Shown: positions 45,288 to 57,420 of the stretch, piece by piece
Layout: each line of letters opens with the position of its first letter
How positions within the stretch are numbered: the first letter of the stretch is position 1
Position numbers and translations under genes: made by a program
DNA from: Calycina herbarum
Taxonomy: Eukaryota > Ascomycota > Leotiomycetes > Helotiales > Pezizellaceae
Reading direction: 5' to 3'
Length of the DNA: 64,000 bases
Assembly (NCBI GenBank): GCA_001414485.1
Contig: LLEY01000012.1
Location: 372,001 to 436,000 of the forward strand
Notes under the pieces: generated by a model
Database searches by the model: none
Seen by the model: only the letters and a program-made list of their open reading frames with translations
What the model was told of the DNA's origin: nothing

Positions 45288-46232
45288 ATGGGCTTCACAA
45301 CCGGCTTCGTGAGCAAATCCCCCTTCCCTTCCCCCTCTCATTGCCTGCGCAACTAACAAGCTCTCCAGACGGGAGGCGTAACCCTCACCCTCTCAATCGC
45401 ATACCTTACAGTCCTCGCCCACGAACGAAATAGACAATCCCAAGCCCACAGCTTACGCTCCCAATCGCGCGTTCTCACCAGCTTGCTAGAGCCCTCACCT
45501 CTTCCACCACCACAATCTCGCGCTGAACTCGCACGAGAGGAACGGAGTACACTTCTTGAAGCGGCAAAGGACCGGTGGAATGACGAGGTCGAGAACGCGG
45601 TCCGATGGGTGCAGAGAACGGATTGGGAGGATGTTAGGATAGGCTTAGAGGGCGTTGTCGCGAGGGTACTCGGCGGCGGACTTGAGAAATCGAGGGAAGG
45701 CATAGAGCAAGCAGAAAAGTCTGCAAGCCCTATTGCTCAGGCTGCGATTGAGAAAACCCGGGAGGTAGGGAAGGAGACAAAGGAAGTGGGAAGTAAGATC
45801 GCAGCTGCTGTTAAAGAAGGCAAAGATAAAGCTATCGCGTCAACGAAAAAGGAAGCCTCTCTCGCTGAGCAAAAAACTGCCGACTTGTCGTCTGCTGCGA
45901 AAGCAAAAGGCGATAGAGCTGTAGCTGATACAAAATCCGGGGCCCAGGATGCGGCAGACTCGATCCGAAGGAGTGGCGGAACTGTTGATGCTGCTCGTGG
46001 AGCTTTGAGAGATGCAGTTGGTGCTGGGATCGAGAAGGGGAAGGAGGTATTTGGGAAGGCTCAGGCTGCCGTCGGACTTGGAGAGGAGAAATCTGGTGTT
46101 TCGGCTGTGGAGAAGGCGCTACATGAGAGATATGAGAAGTCTGGGGAGATTGAGAAGAGTGTTGAGCAGGTGTTGGAGGAGAGGTATAAGCCAGTTGATC
46201 AGAGGGATAATACGGTTTTGAGGGGGGTTTAG
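45288..46232 (+). CDS. mic12: MICOS complex subunit MIC12 (AIM5-like)
   Basis: Two exons (45288-45308, 45369-46232), 294 aa. The N-terminus MGFTTGF-TGGVTLTLSIAYLTVLAHERNR is the family hallmark: a short start, one membrane segment with GG, and a basic turn. It anchors in the inner mitochondrial membrane at crista junctions. A conserved block follows (RWNDEVENAVRWVQRTDWEDV). After residue 125 the chain is an Ala/Lys/Glu-rich amphipathic repeat region with 11-mer-like periodicity (EKTREVGKETKEVGSK, TKKEASLAEQKTADLS), resembling LEA/apolipoprotein helices, longer than in yeast Aim5. Intact. Confidence 0.88.
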
Positions 46233-46886
46233 GGGGTGTCGAGTATGTATAGAGAATAATGATCTTCTTGTACTTTTATTTGGTCCATTTTCTCGAGGGG
46301 TGGTTTTCTTTCTTCTCCGCTTGCTCTTATTTATGTGTTGATCAACTGCAAGGCAACTCGAGTGAGTTTTGGATTCAATAGGGAGAGAAAGATCATGGAA
46401 GGGTTGCGGTCATGAAATACTTTCTTTCTTTGGGAGATCCCTCTCGATGTAGAATTGTGCCTCGCAATACAATCATTTATCGTTGCTATTCGAGGGCTGG
46501 TCTTTCCTCCCACCCTCACCGAGTCCCTCTATTCATCAAACAGAAGAAGCAAGCTAAAAAGCAGTATCTTTATATTCCCCATTCCTTTCAACCAATTACA
46601 GCAGTCAGACGGCAATGCAATCTATTGAATTGTTCCATAAAGAGTTTATTGTCCGCAAGCCACAAGGCATTATGCTCTTTAATGATAAAAATTTCTGAAC
46701 AGCAATTTCCAGGCAAGTTAAGATGTTCAAGGGAATATGAATATTTGAACGAGTAGTTCTTTCCCTATTTCTTGCTCTACCAAAATTCAATTCATACAAC
46801 TAACTATCAGCTCCTGACATCTACAATTACCACCACAAAACATACACCAACACTAACTAACCTACTAACTACTAACTACAAGCACC
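46233..46886. other. Intergenic
   Basis: 3' region of mic12 and leader of the next small gene (CCACCACAAAACATACACC). Short ORFs only. Confidence 0.5.
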
Positions 46887-47288
46887 ATGTCCACCACCAC
46901 CTTCATCACAACCGTCCTCAAAACCCTCTGCTGGTCCTCCTCCCCCTTCATCCTCAGCACACTCAACACCCTCCTCTACAATTCGCAACCCGCAAAAGGC
47001 TACGGAACCTGGACCCTCTCAAAACTAACTTTCAAACTTAACTTTCTTATTGAACTCCACGCTCGAACAGAGCTGGGTTCTGAAACTCCTCTTTCCTTTA
47101 CTGTTGGTCAGGTTGGGGAGTATGTTCAAGCTGCGACTGGAAGTAAGCGGATTTGGGATAGTGGCAGAGCTAGGATTGCGAGGGAGGCGTTTGAGGAGGA
47201 GGCGAGGTTTTTGCAAGGCTTTTTTGAGGAGAAGAGGAGGGGGGTTTGTTGGGGGTATATAGGTGAGGGGGAGAGTCTTGGGGTTTGA
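46887..47288 (+). CDS. Small protein of unknown function
   Basis: 133-aa ORF starting MSTTTFITTVLKTLCW after an A/C-rich leader. It has a hydrophobic N-terminal stretch (LCWSSSPFILSTLNTLLY), a middle IELHARTELGSETPLSF and an acidic/Arg-rich C-terminal part (RIAREAFEEEARFLQGFFEEKRRG). After the TGA at 47286 another frame continues as GFEISPELERRVEKRKRKMA and ends in an acidic run at 47419. A missed intron or a one-base lesion could extend the protein by about 45 residues. Family not recognised; possibly a mitochondrial or ER membrane-associated protein. Confidence 0.5.
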   Translation: MSTTTFITTVLKTLCWSSSPFILSTLNTLLYNSQPAKGYGTWTLSKLTFKLNFLIELHARTELGSETPLSFTVGQVGEYVQAATGSKRIWDSGRARIAREAFEEEARFLQGFFEEKRRGVCWGYIGEGESLGV

Positions 47289-47419
47289 AATTTCTCCTGA
47301 ACTTGAGAGGCGGGTTGAGAAGAGGAAGAGGAAGATGGCGACGTCGGAGAAGATGAGGGAGCAAGGAAAGGAGGCAAAAGAGGAGGAAGTAGAAGATGAT
47401 GATGCTGATGAAGAATGAG

Positions 47420-48246
47420 GTAAGTCGTTGCTGGGTCACGAAATTCGAAGGTAGGTACAGGTAGGTTTTTTGTACCCATTCCTTTAAAATCCTTGAATAA
47501 TAAAATGAGTCTTTGGTCATAAACAAGATTTGGTTCACTTCTTGATAATTCGTCGTACACTTTTCCTATGTAATCTCGCGATGACAACAAAGGTTTAGTA
47601 GCCGGGAACTTAAAGGATATCAGAATGAATACATGTGCTATAAATTTGGGACAACGAGAGAAGAGGTACTTGGGTATTTATTGCCACTTCTACTATCCAG
47701 TATCCAACCATTTAAATAATAAAATAACGTCTTTTGGTAATTAAATATCAGATTCAAATGTCGATCTCTTCTTGTACAACTTTTTCATCCCGAAGACGGA
47801 GCTCTGCGCCTTGAATCGGCTTTGCTTTCGAGTGTGCTAAAAAAGCGGCATGCACTAAATGCTTAGGTTGTGTACCGGTCTAAAGTACCTAGTCAATGCA
47901 TACATTTCCTTGGTTGATGAACAATAAAATAATTGACGTGTTGATGGCCTCATGTTGAGGGAGATAGTTGAAGTTTCTCAGAACCTACGGAATAGAACGT
48001 CTAGATCAACAGCTACATCTTCCAATGTTAATTATAATTACGTAGTTTGTGAAATGTTGAGAGTGCCGCTTTTGTTGGTGGAGCTTTCTGGTTCAAGGTT
48101 GGGTGTTGAGGGCGAGCCGAGCCTTCCCTTGAGCCCGGCCCTTAAGCTTCCATTGCCCAGGAATATTTCTCCCGCGGCTTGGATTCCTTCCTTCTTTTTC
48201 CTCCGAACAACATCGCAAATCGATCCCTCCCCCCATACACAGAACA
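47420..48246. other. Intergenic, cit1 promoter
   Basis: AT-rich to 48,060, then a GC-richer segment with GAGCCCGGCCCTTAAG and a pyrimidine-rich leader before the citrate synthase start. No gene supported. Confidence 0.5.
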
Positions 48247-49882
48247 ATGGCATCCTCACTTCGTCTCGGCGCCTCAGCATTGAGATCTTCTCTCAATGCT
48301 CCGGCATTCACAGTTAGAAACGCTGCCTTCAATGGCATGCGCTGCTACTCGTCCTCCAAGACCCAGGTATGACGCCCACTGATAACGGTCCCCGAACGTG
48401 TCCATTCTAATATTTTGCCCTAGACTTTGAAGGAGCGCTTCGCCGAGCAACTGCCAGAGAAGATTGAGCAGATCAAGAAGCTCCGCAAGTAAGTTTCCCT
48501 CAGGTGGAAGGCAATCGGGGCGAACGGGAACTGATAAACCCAGGGACCACGGATCAAAGGTCATCGGCGAAGTAACTCTCGACCAAGTATATGGTGGTGC
48601 TCGTGGAATCAAGTCACTGGTTTGGGAAGGATCAGTTCTCGACTCCGAGGAGGGTATCCGATTCAGAGGAAAGACAATCCCAGAGTGCCAGGAGCTTCTT
48701 CCAAAAGCCCCCGGAGGAAAGGAGCCTCTTCCAGAAGGTACAGATAATCCCCGAAGGATACAACCACAGCCTTTCTAACCCGTCATAGGTCTTTTCTGGC
48801 TTCTCCTCACCGGCGAGGTCCCAAGTGAGCAACAAGTTCGCGATCTCTCCGCAGAATGGGCCGCCCGTTCCGATGTTCCAAAATTCGTCGAGGAGCTCAT
48901 CGACCGATGCCCAAGCGATCTCCACCCAATGGCACAATTCTCCATCGCAGTCAATGCCCTCGAGCATGAATCTGCTTTCGCCAAAGCTTATGCTAAGGGA
49001 ATGAAGAAGTCGGAATACTGGGGACACACCTTTGAGGACTCGATGGACTTGATTGCCAAGCTCCCAACTATTGCCGCCAGAATCTACCAAAACGTATTCA
49101 AGGGCGGAAAGGTTGCCCCAGTCCAAAAGGATAAAGATTACAGTTTCAACTTTGCCAACCAACTTGGTTTCGGAGAGAACAAGGATTTCATTGAGTTGAT
49201 GAGACTTTACCTCACTATCCACACTGACCACGAGGGTGGTAACGTCAGTGCCCACACAACCCACTTGGTCGGATCTGCTCTCAGTTCCCCCATGTTGTCC
49301 CTCGCCGCTGGATTGAACGGTCTTGCTGGGCCACTTCACGGTCTTGCCAACCAGGAGGTCTTGCTCTGGCTCACCAAGATGAAGACTGCTATTGGGGATG
49401 ATCTCAGCGATGAGGCTATCAAGAACTACCTCTGGACCACCTTGAAGGCTGGCCAAGTTGTCCCAGGTTATGGACATGCTGTTCTCCGAAAGACTGATCC
49501 TCGTTATATGGCACAGAGAACATTTGCCGAGTCACATCTTCCAGACGACCCAATGTTCCAATTGGTTAGCCAGGTTTACAAGATTGCCCCAGGTGTTCTT
49601 ACTGAGCACGGAAAGACCAAGAACCCATACCGTAAGTTAAATCAACTTATTACTCTAGATTCAATACTAACTTTCCCTCTAGCTAACGTTGATGCCCACT
49701 CTGGTGTTCTTCTCCAATACTATGGCTTGACCGAGGCCAACTACTACACCGTTCTCTTTGGTGTCTCAAGAGCCATTGGTGTTCTTCCTCAACTCATCAT
49801 TGACCGTGCCGTTGGAGCTCCAATTGAGAGACCCAAGTCATTCTCTACCGATAAATGGTCCGAGATCGTTTCCAAGTTGTAA
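48247..49882 (+). CDS. cit1: Citrate synthase, mitochondrial
   Basis: Five exons, 48247-48366, 48424-48488, 48544-48737, 48789-49631, 49683-49882, give 473 aa, the usual length. The N-terminus is an Arg/Ser/Ala-rich matrix targeting signal ([17 protein letters not shown] ... MRCYSSS). The three catalytic residues are visible: His in [12 protein letters not shown], His in [15 protein letters not shown], and Asp in NVDAHSG, the last spanning the exon 4/5 junction. It condenses oxaloacetate and acetyl-CoA to citrate, the first TCA step. The citrate/oxoglutarate carrier gene follows 1 kb downstream on the same strand. Confidence 0.96.
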
Positions 49883-50871
49883 AGTGTGATATGATATAAA
49901 CTGGTTGGCTAACTGGGCGGATTGGTGGTGGGAAGGCGGGCTTGTACGAAAAGGGACGGATATAGACGGGATCTTAGGGCGTGCACTGTTCACTGTATTT
50001 TACTTTCAGCGTTCTTGTGCTTCAACTGCAACTATTCCCACAATTATCAAACTCTTTAATGATCAAAAGAATTCTTCTCATGAAAATCTGTTTCCTTGAA
50101 AACGTGAATGTTTGATTTCATATAAACTCTCGAGTAGAATATTGAATATTAGAGCCCAAATAGTCTTCATGATCTACTCGTATCATGATGTCGTTGAGTC
50201 TCGAGTTTTGATAGTTCTTTCTTCTGCCTGGAGAACCAGACCAATAATGAACTTGCCAAATTATATCATCGGAATAATCTCCGTCGAATTGCCATTATGT
50301 TAAGTTTAAAAAATAGCATGAAGTGGATACGATGATGTTCATGACCTAAATCTGGAGGTTCGTTGAAAAACCTAAAAGGGGTTCGCGGCAGGTTAGCACG
50401 GGCCAAAAAGTTGGGGTCAGCCAAACCCGAGGGTTCGTTGAGCTTGGCGAGGTCAACCATCAGCCTCACACCTCAACAACCGTTAGAAAAACTTTCCCAT
50501 CTTCCACCATCTCAATTCTTTTGCAAAACAAAAAAAAACACATTCAATTTCTTCGACTTCTCTCTTGTAAGTTGCTCCTTCCCAAAGATTGGTTCAAACA
50601 CAAGTTTGTGAATAAAAGCATTACATCGTTGTACTAGCTCATCCCAAGCTTAAGCTCGGCTGACCGTTCTCCAAGAAAAAGCAATACCTGCAACCTCCTT
50701 ATCGTCCGTCGGTCCCCGAACTTGCTTTGAACATTCTCTTCCAACAACTCCATCCTTCACTTCCTCGGCTCATCCCACTCTTCTTCCAATAATCCAACTC
50801 CTTCCCTTCCTTGCGACGAAGCAACCTTACTCCCTTGGTCAGGGCCCCTTCACGAACAACTCCATACCATC
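49883..50871. other. Intergenic between cit1 and yhm2
   Basis: cit1 3' region, then the yhm2 promoter and a long pyrimidine-rich leader (50,690-50,865). No gene supported. Confidence 0.5.
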
Positions 50872-52044
50872 ATGTCCGCCGTTATTTCCAGCAAGCCTGC
50901 GGTGCCAGAGAAGAAGCCCGTCAAGTTCAGTAACTTGCTCCTTGGAGCTGGTCTGAACATGTTCGAGGTTACGACTCTTGGGCAACCATTGGAGGTCGTG
51001 AAGACTACGATGGCTGCCAATCGAGGTGATAGCTTTGCGGGAGCTCTTACCAAGATTTGGGGCAGAGGTGGTGTTCTTGGCTGTAAGTTTTCGAAACAGC
51101 CCATTTCAATTTCTTCTGCGATTTCAATTGCATCATTCATGCGAGATCAAGATGGCTAACTCATGTCTCGTCTGCAAACAGTTTACCAAGGTCTCATCCC
51201 ATGGGCCTGGATCGAAGCCTCCACCAAAGGCGCCGTCCTCCTCTTCGTCGCATCCGAAGCCGAATACTACGCTCGAACCTTTGGAGCAGGCGACTTCACA
51301 GCTGGTATTTCAGGTGGTGTCACAGGAGGTGTCGCACAAGCATATGCCACGATGGGCTTCTGCACCTGCATGAAGACGGTTGAAATCACCAAGCACAAGA
51401 TTGCCGCCTCGGGCGTCAAGCCTCCTGGCACATTCGCAACATTTATGGATATCTACCGCAAGGAAGGAGTTCGTGGTATCAACAAGGGCGTCAACGCCGT
51501 TGCCATTCGTCAAATGACCAATTGGGGATCCCGATTTGGACTTTCGCGTTTGGCGGAACAGGGGATTCGTAGGGCTACGGGTAAGGAGGATGGAGCTAAG
51601 CTTGCGGCTTGGGAGAAGATTCTTGCGTCTGGACTGGGTGGTGGTCTTTCGGCTTGGAATCAACCGATTGAGGTTATTCGTGTGGAGATGCAGAGTAAGA
51701 CTGTGGATGCCAACAGACCTGCGAAGATGACTGTTGGAAATACCTTCAACTATATTTACTCTCAAAATGGTCTTAAGGGTTTGTATCGTGGAGTTGTTCC
51801 TCGTATTGGGTTGGGCGTTTGGCAAACTATTTGCATGGTTGCGATGGGTGATATGTAAGTTCTTCCCTTGTTTGGATCACTCCACTTTTGGCCCTCTCCG
51901 GTTTTCCCCATGGGGACCCCTCTTCCTCCCACTCCTGTTGCCGAAGCGAGAAGAGGAGAATTTTTACTAATTTGTTTCAATTCAAACAGGGCTAAGACTT
52001 ATGTCGAGAAGATTACCGGAGAGGCGGTCACGGCTAAGCATTAG
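50872..52044 (+). CDS. yhm2: Mitochondrial citrate/oxoglutarate carrier Yhm2
   Basis: Three exons, 50872-51082, 51182-51854, 51990-52044; 312 aa, SLC25 fold. [26 protein letters not shown] is the first repeat with a Yhm2-type signature ([11 protein letters not shown]), followed by [19 protein letters not shown]. The second repeat is [16 protein letters not shown] and [20 protein letters not shown]; the third is [19 protein letters not shown] and [18 protein letters not shown]. Yhm2 exports citrate in exchange for oxoglutarate and feeds cytosolic NADPH and acetyl-CoA supply; the original yeast finding of mtDNA association is older. Its position directly behind cit1 fits a shared pathway. Confidence 0.93.
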
Positions 52045-54863
52045 AAGGCGTTTTTTGATTGGGTTGTAAGATTTGTTTTTTACACTTTTAAGAAACGATA
52101 CCTTTGGCATTAGCATGAGTGGCATATTTGTGCGCAAATAGAGAGCTATATTTTGTTTTGTTTTGTTCCTTTGTTGTTCGTTGTTTTTTTTTTTACGAGG
52201 AAACTACTTACTAGACTTTTTGTTCGCTCTTGTTCTTGGTTTTTTTTTCGGGATAGCTACACGACTTTTTAGTAGTTGATACATAATCGAAAAAGCTTGT
52301 AATTCTTGATCCTGCTTCTGTTCTTGTTTTGCAATCATGAATTTATGTACCTTGGGTTGAGGCTATTTTTCCTCTTGGTTTAGATTCTCGGAGAGAATGG
52401 AGAGAGTTCTTACCCCTTGGAAGTCTTTTCGTTTCGCTTCGCTTCATGAGGACAGGGAGAAGAAGTTGCTCCAATATTCCAGCTCTTAGGCAATACCTGG
52501 ACTTCCGAGATAAATAATTCCTCTCATCTTGTCTTGCGAAATTTTCCTTTAAGACCTACACGAGACCGCTATCGTTGTGACAATTTGAAATTTTCGTTTT
52601 CAGAGTAGTTCTAGGGTAATGAGAAATCAAAACGCTCACAGTTGTCATGATGGACGAGTGTCACAAAAGGAGATACGACCTCGTACGCCGAGAGAGTGGG
52701 ATGATGGGTATATAAATATGTTTTCGTAACCCCCTGAGATTTTCCCAATTCAGACTTGTTCTACACGACGGTTCGACGCCTCGATGGTGGTGCTGTGGGT
52801 TCTGTGGTGTCGAGGTTGTTGGGGACGATGAATTTAGATGGGGTTTCATTCCAGGCTTTGTTTCCTGGGATAAGATTGTTTGGGAGGGAATGTTGGTTTT
52901 GAAATGTTTTGGGGGTGGAGGTGTAGCTTTTGTTGTCGAATCGTGATCTGCTGTCTTTTTTTAACGCTGGTTTGTTGAGGTATTCTGAGACTGTCCAGCC
53001 GAGATGTTTGGAGGGGAAAGGGTGAGTACCTCCCTATACAGTTTAATTCTAAGAATATGAAGGTGATAGACGAGCGCCAGCAATGAATTCGGACTTCGGT
53101 AACTTTCACGGTTATTAGACGTGGTCTCGAGGAGAAGCTTGGTGACTTTTATAGGCGAGATGGGGGATTGAGCTGTGTTGGAAGGTGGCTTTTTGGATGC
53201 TTGTAAATTGTTCGGGACTCGAACTTTTATTGGAGGACTTGGGGTTTTTATCTGCGTGTTGATTTTCTCTCTCTTCTTGTTGCATCTAGGGAGGATGAGA
53301 TGAACACTGTCAAGGAATAAATAAATACAACAACTGCATTGGACAAAGTTGTCACAAGATGCATTCATGAGCGTTATGCCGACTCAACATATTCAGCAGC
53401 CATGCCGATTTCACTGTGCGTATTCTATGAGAAGGACATCTGGGGGGATATCTAATACCTAAAATGTGGTTTTTTTATTGTTAGTCTCTTGGAATGGGCA
53501 TATTAGGTTGAGGTATGTAAGGGTGGTGCTGTTGAGAGTTGAGTTACTGTCGTTTTTATCTCTATATTAATTATGAATTGTTGTGATACTTGCTTTTTGC
53601 CACGATCACCTCATTAGACTGATGTCAATACTTTGATGACAAAGTGGTCTTTGGTGATAAATGGTATCAATGTGAAAGTTGGGTAGTTTGATTTGGGAGG
53701 GAGCATGGTTGTCAACATCCCACCGCAATCTTCAAGATAATTAAGAACCAAGAGTAACTTTGTAGGAGTTCTCTGCTATAGTAGATAATTACCAGAAGCA
53801 AGGGTATGATGAGCCTCAAAATAAAACCCGCAGGACCGCGAATGAACCAGAGATAATTATGCGGCAATGCAGTCTTGCTTGGACGGCGAAAGGAGTTGAT
53901 GCTAGTAGAAGAAGAAAGATACTCTTCTATCTTCTTTGCTTCCGAAATACAAGTTCAAGCGAATTTTCGATAATTGATATACGGCGAGCTTTACCTGCAC
54001 AGCACATTCCATGTCATCGACCTACGAAGCAGCATTTGCTTTATACTAGGAATCTGAGAGCCAGTCGCTGTTAGAAACTGAAGTGATTGGATTTGAAGCT
54101 GTAAGTCAAACGGCGAAAATCGGAGATTGGTTTTTTATTTTTCAATTTGATGTTGTTGTCAAGATTGTAATATACTGTTGTTTTCACCTCTGTAATTTAA
54201 GTATGAATTAGAGATTGAATGGTTTCTGTCTCTGTGTCTGGTCTGGAGTATTTTTCTCTAGACATCGCAACGCCTAGGCATCATCACTTTAAATCCAGTG
54301 TAGCTACTAAAAGGAAAGTCTTGTGGAAGGTTTTTGCTGTTTCTATCATTTATATTGCCAAAGCGTTTAGATATCATTTCCAAGTCACTTTATACCTGCC
54401 CCTATAGCCTACTGTGAGTTTGATTTTGTAAGTTCATGTCTTTGGATATGATGACTATAAAATCAATTCTCTTGGACAGCTGAACTAATCGCCTCTCAAA
54501 AAATGGGTTTAAGAGAGATCTCATTTGTCGAACGGCCCTACCTGTCTTCCACCCTGGGATACTAGTGACGTTGCTAGTTGTTCGCAAGGATATCTATTTT
54601 CAAAGCCTTACCTAGCGAAATAACAATAAACATTACTTGTCTTCTACCAACATACTAAAGAAGCAAGATCCATTGGTTATAAAACACCCTCAGATGACTT
54701 ATCTATCCATACCCCGCTCCACTTGAGAGTTGTTAAAAGTTATCAGAACACGATGATGAGCTGCTTCTTTTTCAGTAGAATGAACTAAAAACAAGAGCAA
54801 GAAAAAGTATTGTTTGATGCAGAACATTTTATTTTCTATTAACCGAAGGATCAGGTATAAACA
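52045..54863. other. 2.8-kb gene-poor stretch
   Basis: Starts with the yhm2 3' region (T-runs at 52,185-52,250). ORFs at 52,661-53,368 on the minus strand are low-complexity and without similarity I know. No RIP-type TAG pattern, repeat or RNA gene recognised. It could hold a non-coding transcript, but nothing in the sequence shows one. Confidence 0.45.
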
Positions 54864-56600
54864 CTACTCCTGGGTATTTTTACCATGCAGCCTTCCAAGG
54901 ACAAAAGCCGGGAGAAGTGTGATGACCATCAAAACAACAGTTAGCACAGGAAACACCCAGAATTGAGCCGCAGGGACAAATTTTGTTTTCTGTACTGGCG
55001 TCTCATTGCTGACGCTCTGCAGGAGGTCTGAGCTGAAGATCGTCTAGTAGCGTTTCAGCAATCTGTGTCGTGCAGCTTGGAAAAGTGAAGAAATTGCCAA
55101 AACTAACCTACAGCAATGAGACTTGCAGGAAGATACAGCATAGCTACGAAAGTCAGAATCTTGGTTGATCTGGCATCTTTCTGTGCTTGCTCGCTTATGA
55201 TTCTCAGCCTCTCGCTTTCCTCTTTAGAAGACTTACCCAGCTCAGTTAAAACTTTGAGCATATCTCGTATCATGTAGGTACTCTTTATAGTCTCCTCAGT
55301 ATTGATAGTATCAAGTATTTGTGATAACTGCATCGTATCTTTTAGTAAAAGACAGCCCAAAAGAAGAATGACGAACTATATGTGCCGTCTTTTCAGACTG
55401 TTTCACTAGTAACCCCGCGGCTCTTCCATGCACCCTCATTATTTCAATAAATAACTTTAGCTTACTGCAAGAGGCATTGCGGACCAGTGGTGCTCTTTCG
55501 ACGTGGTTACAAAATTCAAGGCACCCAACTGCAGTGTCTAGGCAGCTTTCTATGATGGCTACACTGACTGAAAGTGTATTACGGACAAGTTCCAATCTCT
55601 GTGTATCTTTGAAGCACAGTTTGGGTGTTTCTTCGGGGGGTTCGATTTCTGTAGAAACAACATTTCCTTGATTATCTAGCGAATATCGAGTTATTCTGGA
55701 ATCGCGGACGTTTCTGCCGACTCGAGAGTATCGAGCCAAGTTTTCCTAGCAAATTAATTAGAAGGTAAATTCTGCATAATCTTTATGACACATACAGTTT
55801 TTCCATACTGCTGTTTCAAATATTTAAGATATGCTTCCCAACCTGCTTCAGCAGCCTCGAGCATTACTATATGTGGTAGTGACGGGTTATTTTCCAAAGC
55901 TCCTTCAGATGTGATTATCCGCCGCAATCTTTCTTGGACATTCTGTGATGGTTCTATGAATATTAATCGAGAGGTCCTGGTCTTGATATCGTACTGTTGG
56001 TAAAGCGCCATGTGCCTCATAGACCATGGCGACCCTGATTGTGTTCGTCCATGAAGTGCCGGATGTCGAACATTGTAACATATCTCAGACGAGGCTGCAG
56101 AGCAGCGGTGATGATGATAACAGTAATTCTCAGCACTACCATTCCTCCCAAACGCTTTGATGGTATTGATGAATGGCGGGAAAACGTTGTAGGTTTTTAA
56201 TAACCGTAAGAGACACTGAAAAGTGATAAGAAGAGGGCCTAGGGTGTTCTCCTGCTTGATGATGCTAGTTGAGATTTAGTGGACTGCAGAAAGGCGTTTG
56301 ATTCAAATTATCTTAACTGACATGAGGCTACTCTTGGTGGTTGAGTGGGACTGTGCAATTTTTTTGATCAATTAAGAGCCTCATGTACAGTAATCACAGT
56401 ATCGCACTTACTGCAAGGTGGCTATTTATATCACCCTCATCTTGGATTACCTCCAAGTTGTTTTCATCCTCTGGAGCCCAGTTCAATACATTCATAACAG
56501 GGCTTGAAGAAGTGGCTGATATGCAGAGTCGTTCTTCCTCAACCAGAAGCTCTCTATATACCTGCTCGTTGTCGTCCAGGTGCTCATATGCGTTTTCCAT
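54864..56600 (-). CDS. CorA-like two-TM protein (fungal accessory family)
   Basis: Five exons keep one frame: 56600-56412, 56254-55796, 55745-55377, 55327-55112, 55043-54864 (470 aa). Exon 2 has the family blocks (FGRNGSAENYCYHHH, SEICYNVRHPALHGRTQ, GSPWSMRHMALYQQYD). A helical stalk follows (NTLSVSVAIIESCLD; IRDMLKVLTELGKSSKEESE), then two membrane segments near the end, STKILTFVAMLYLPASLIA and FWVFPVLTVVLMVITLLPAF. That is the CorA ion-channel topology, but the GMN selectivity motif of true Mg channels is absent between them (TIFSSDLLQ instead). Such proteins are expanded in Pezizomycotina and often lie in accessory regions; the substrate is unknown. The N-terminus may lie further upstream (see 56,870-57,329). 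Confidence 0.65.
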
Positions 56601-56869
56601 TTTGCTACACGCCGAGGATTTCAAATTGTAAATATTATTTATATTTCAGCAATAACAATAGACGACGCTCCATTTCGAGAAAATGTAATACTCCAAAATC
56701 AGGCTGGCCAAAAACCATGTGGATCGCTCCGTTGGGCCTCCACCCCTTGCCAAGTCACTTTCCAAGATACGCGCGAAATGGTATGAGCCCCATCAGGGAT
56801 TTGGCTTCATCTTTTCCAACTCACTCTGAAATAAAGTTTAGTAACCCGCAGTAATTCACTCCCTTCAAG

Positions 56870-57329
56870 GCCATTGGAATTTTACCTCGGTGAGGAGTCG
56901 CGGGATCATGACTAGGTAAACCGTATCTTCTTCCTAGGCAGAGTTAGCGATTAGAATACGATCCTTTACCGAGGGCGATTCGGAAGCAAATTTGCTTACT
57001 TCGAGATCAACTCGACCCCATAGGCCCACACAATGTTTGATCAACTTGACCTTGTCCACGTATCTCCTCTCGATGGTCTGGGTGACTGTAGGCATCGTAA
57101 AGGGTTTGTGCGTTGTTTGCAAAGATTTTTTATCTTCGGTGAGGTTAAAGATTTTGAGTGCGAGGACTCCGCATACATTGTGCATATTATTGCTTCTGCG
57201 GTTAAACGTGGAGATTTCCGATAGGGCAGGCATCGTAGTTGCATAGCACAGCCTCCTCTGCTTTTCAACCCGAATGGGTACAAGTAGACCATTTGGATAA
57301 TTCCAATTATTGAGCCGAAGTTGCGACAT
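56870..57329 (-). pseudogene. ORF relic with in-frame TAG, unknown family
   Basis: MSQLRLNNWNYPNGLLVPIR opens a 131-codon frame (RRSNNMHNVCGVLALKIFNL, KHCVGLWGRVDLEVSKF) that meets TAG at 56934-56936. The same frame continues protein-like past it (EEDTVYLVMIPRLLTE, to about 56,890). TAG replacing CAG or TGG fits a single RIP-type change. It is either an independent small gene, inactivated, or the old N-terminal exon of the CorA-like gene 270 bp downstream on the same strand. I cannot decide between these. Confidence 0.5.
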
Positions 57330-57420
57330 ATAATCTGAGTAGTTGCTGCTCGAAGCTTCACTGTTGCCCAGCTACCCTGATCTTGTTCTTATAGTTATTA
57401 TCTACTACGGAACGATAAAT

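Noticed and set aside
52661..53368. Minus-strand ORFs in the 2.8-kb gap
   Set aside because: Low-complexity, overlapping in all frames, no motif, no convincing intron structure.
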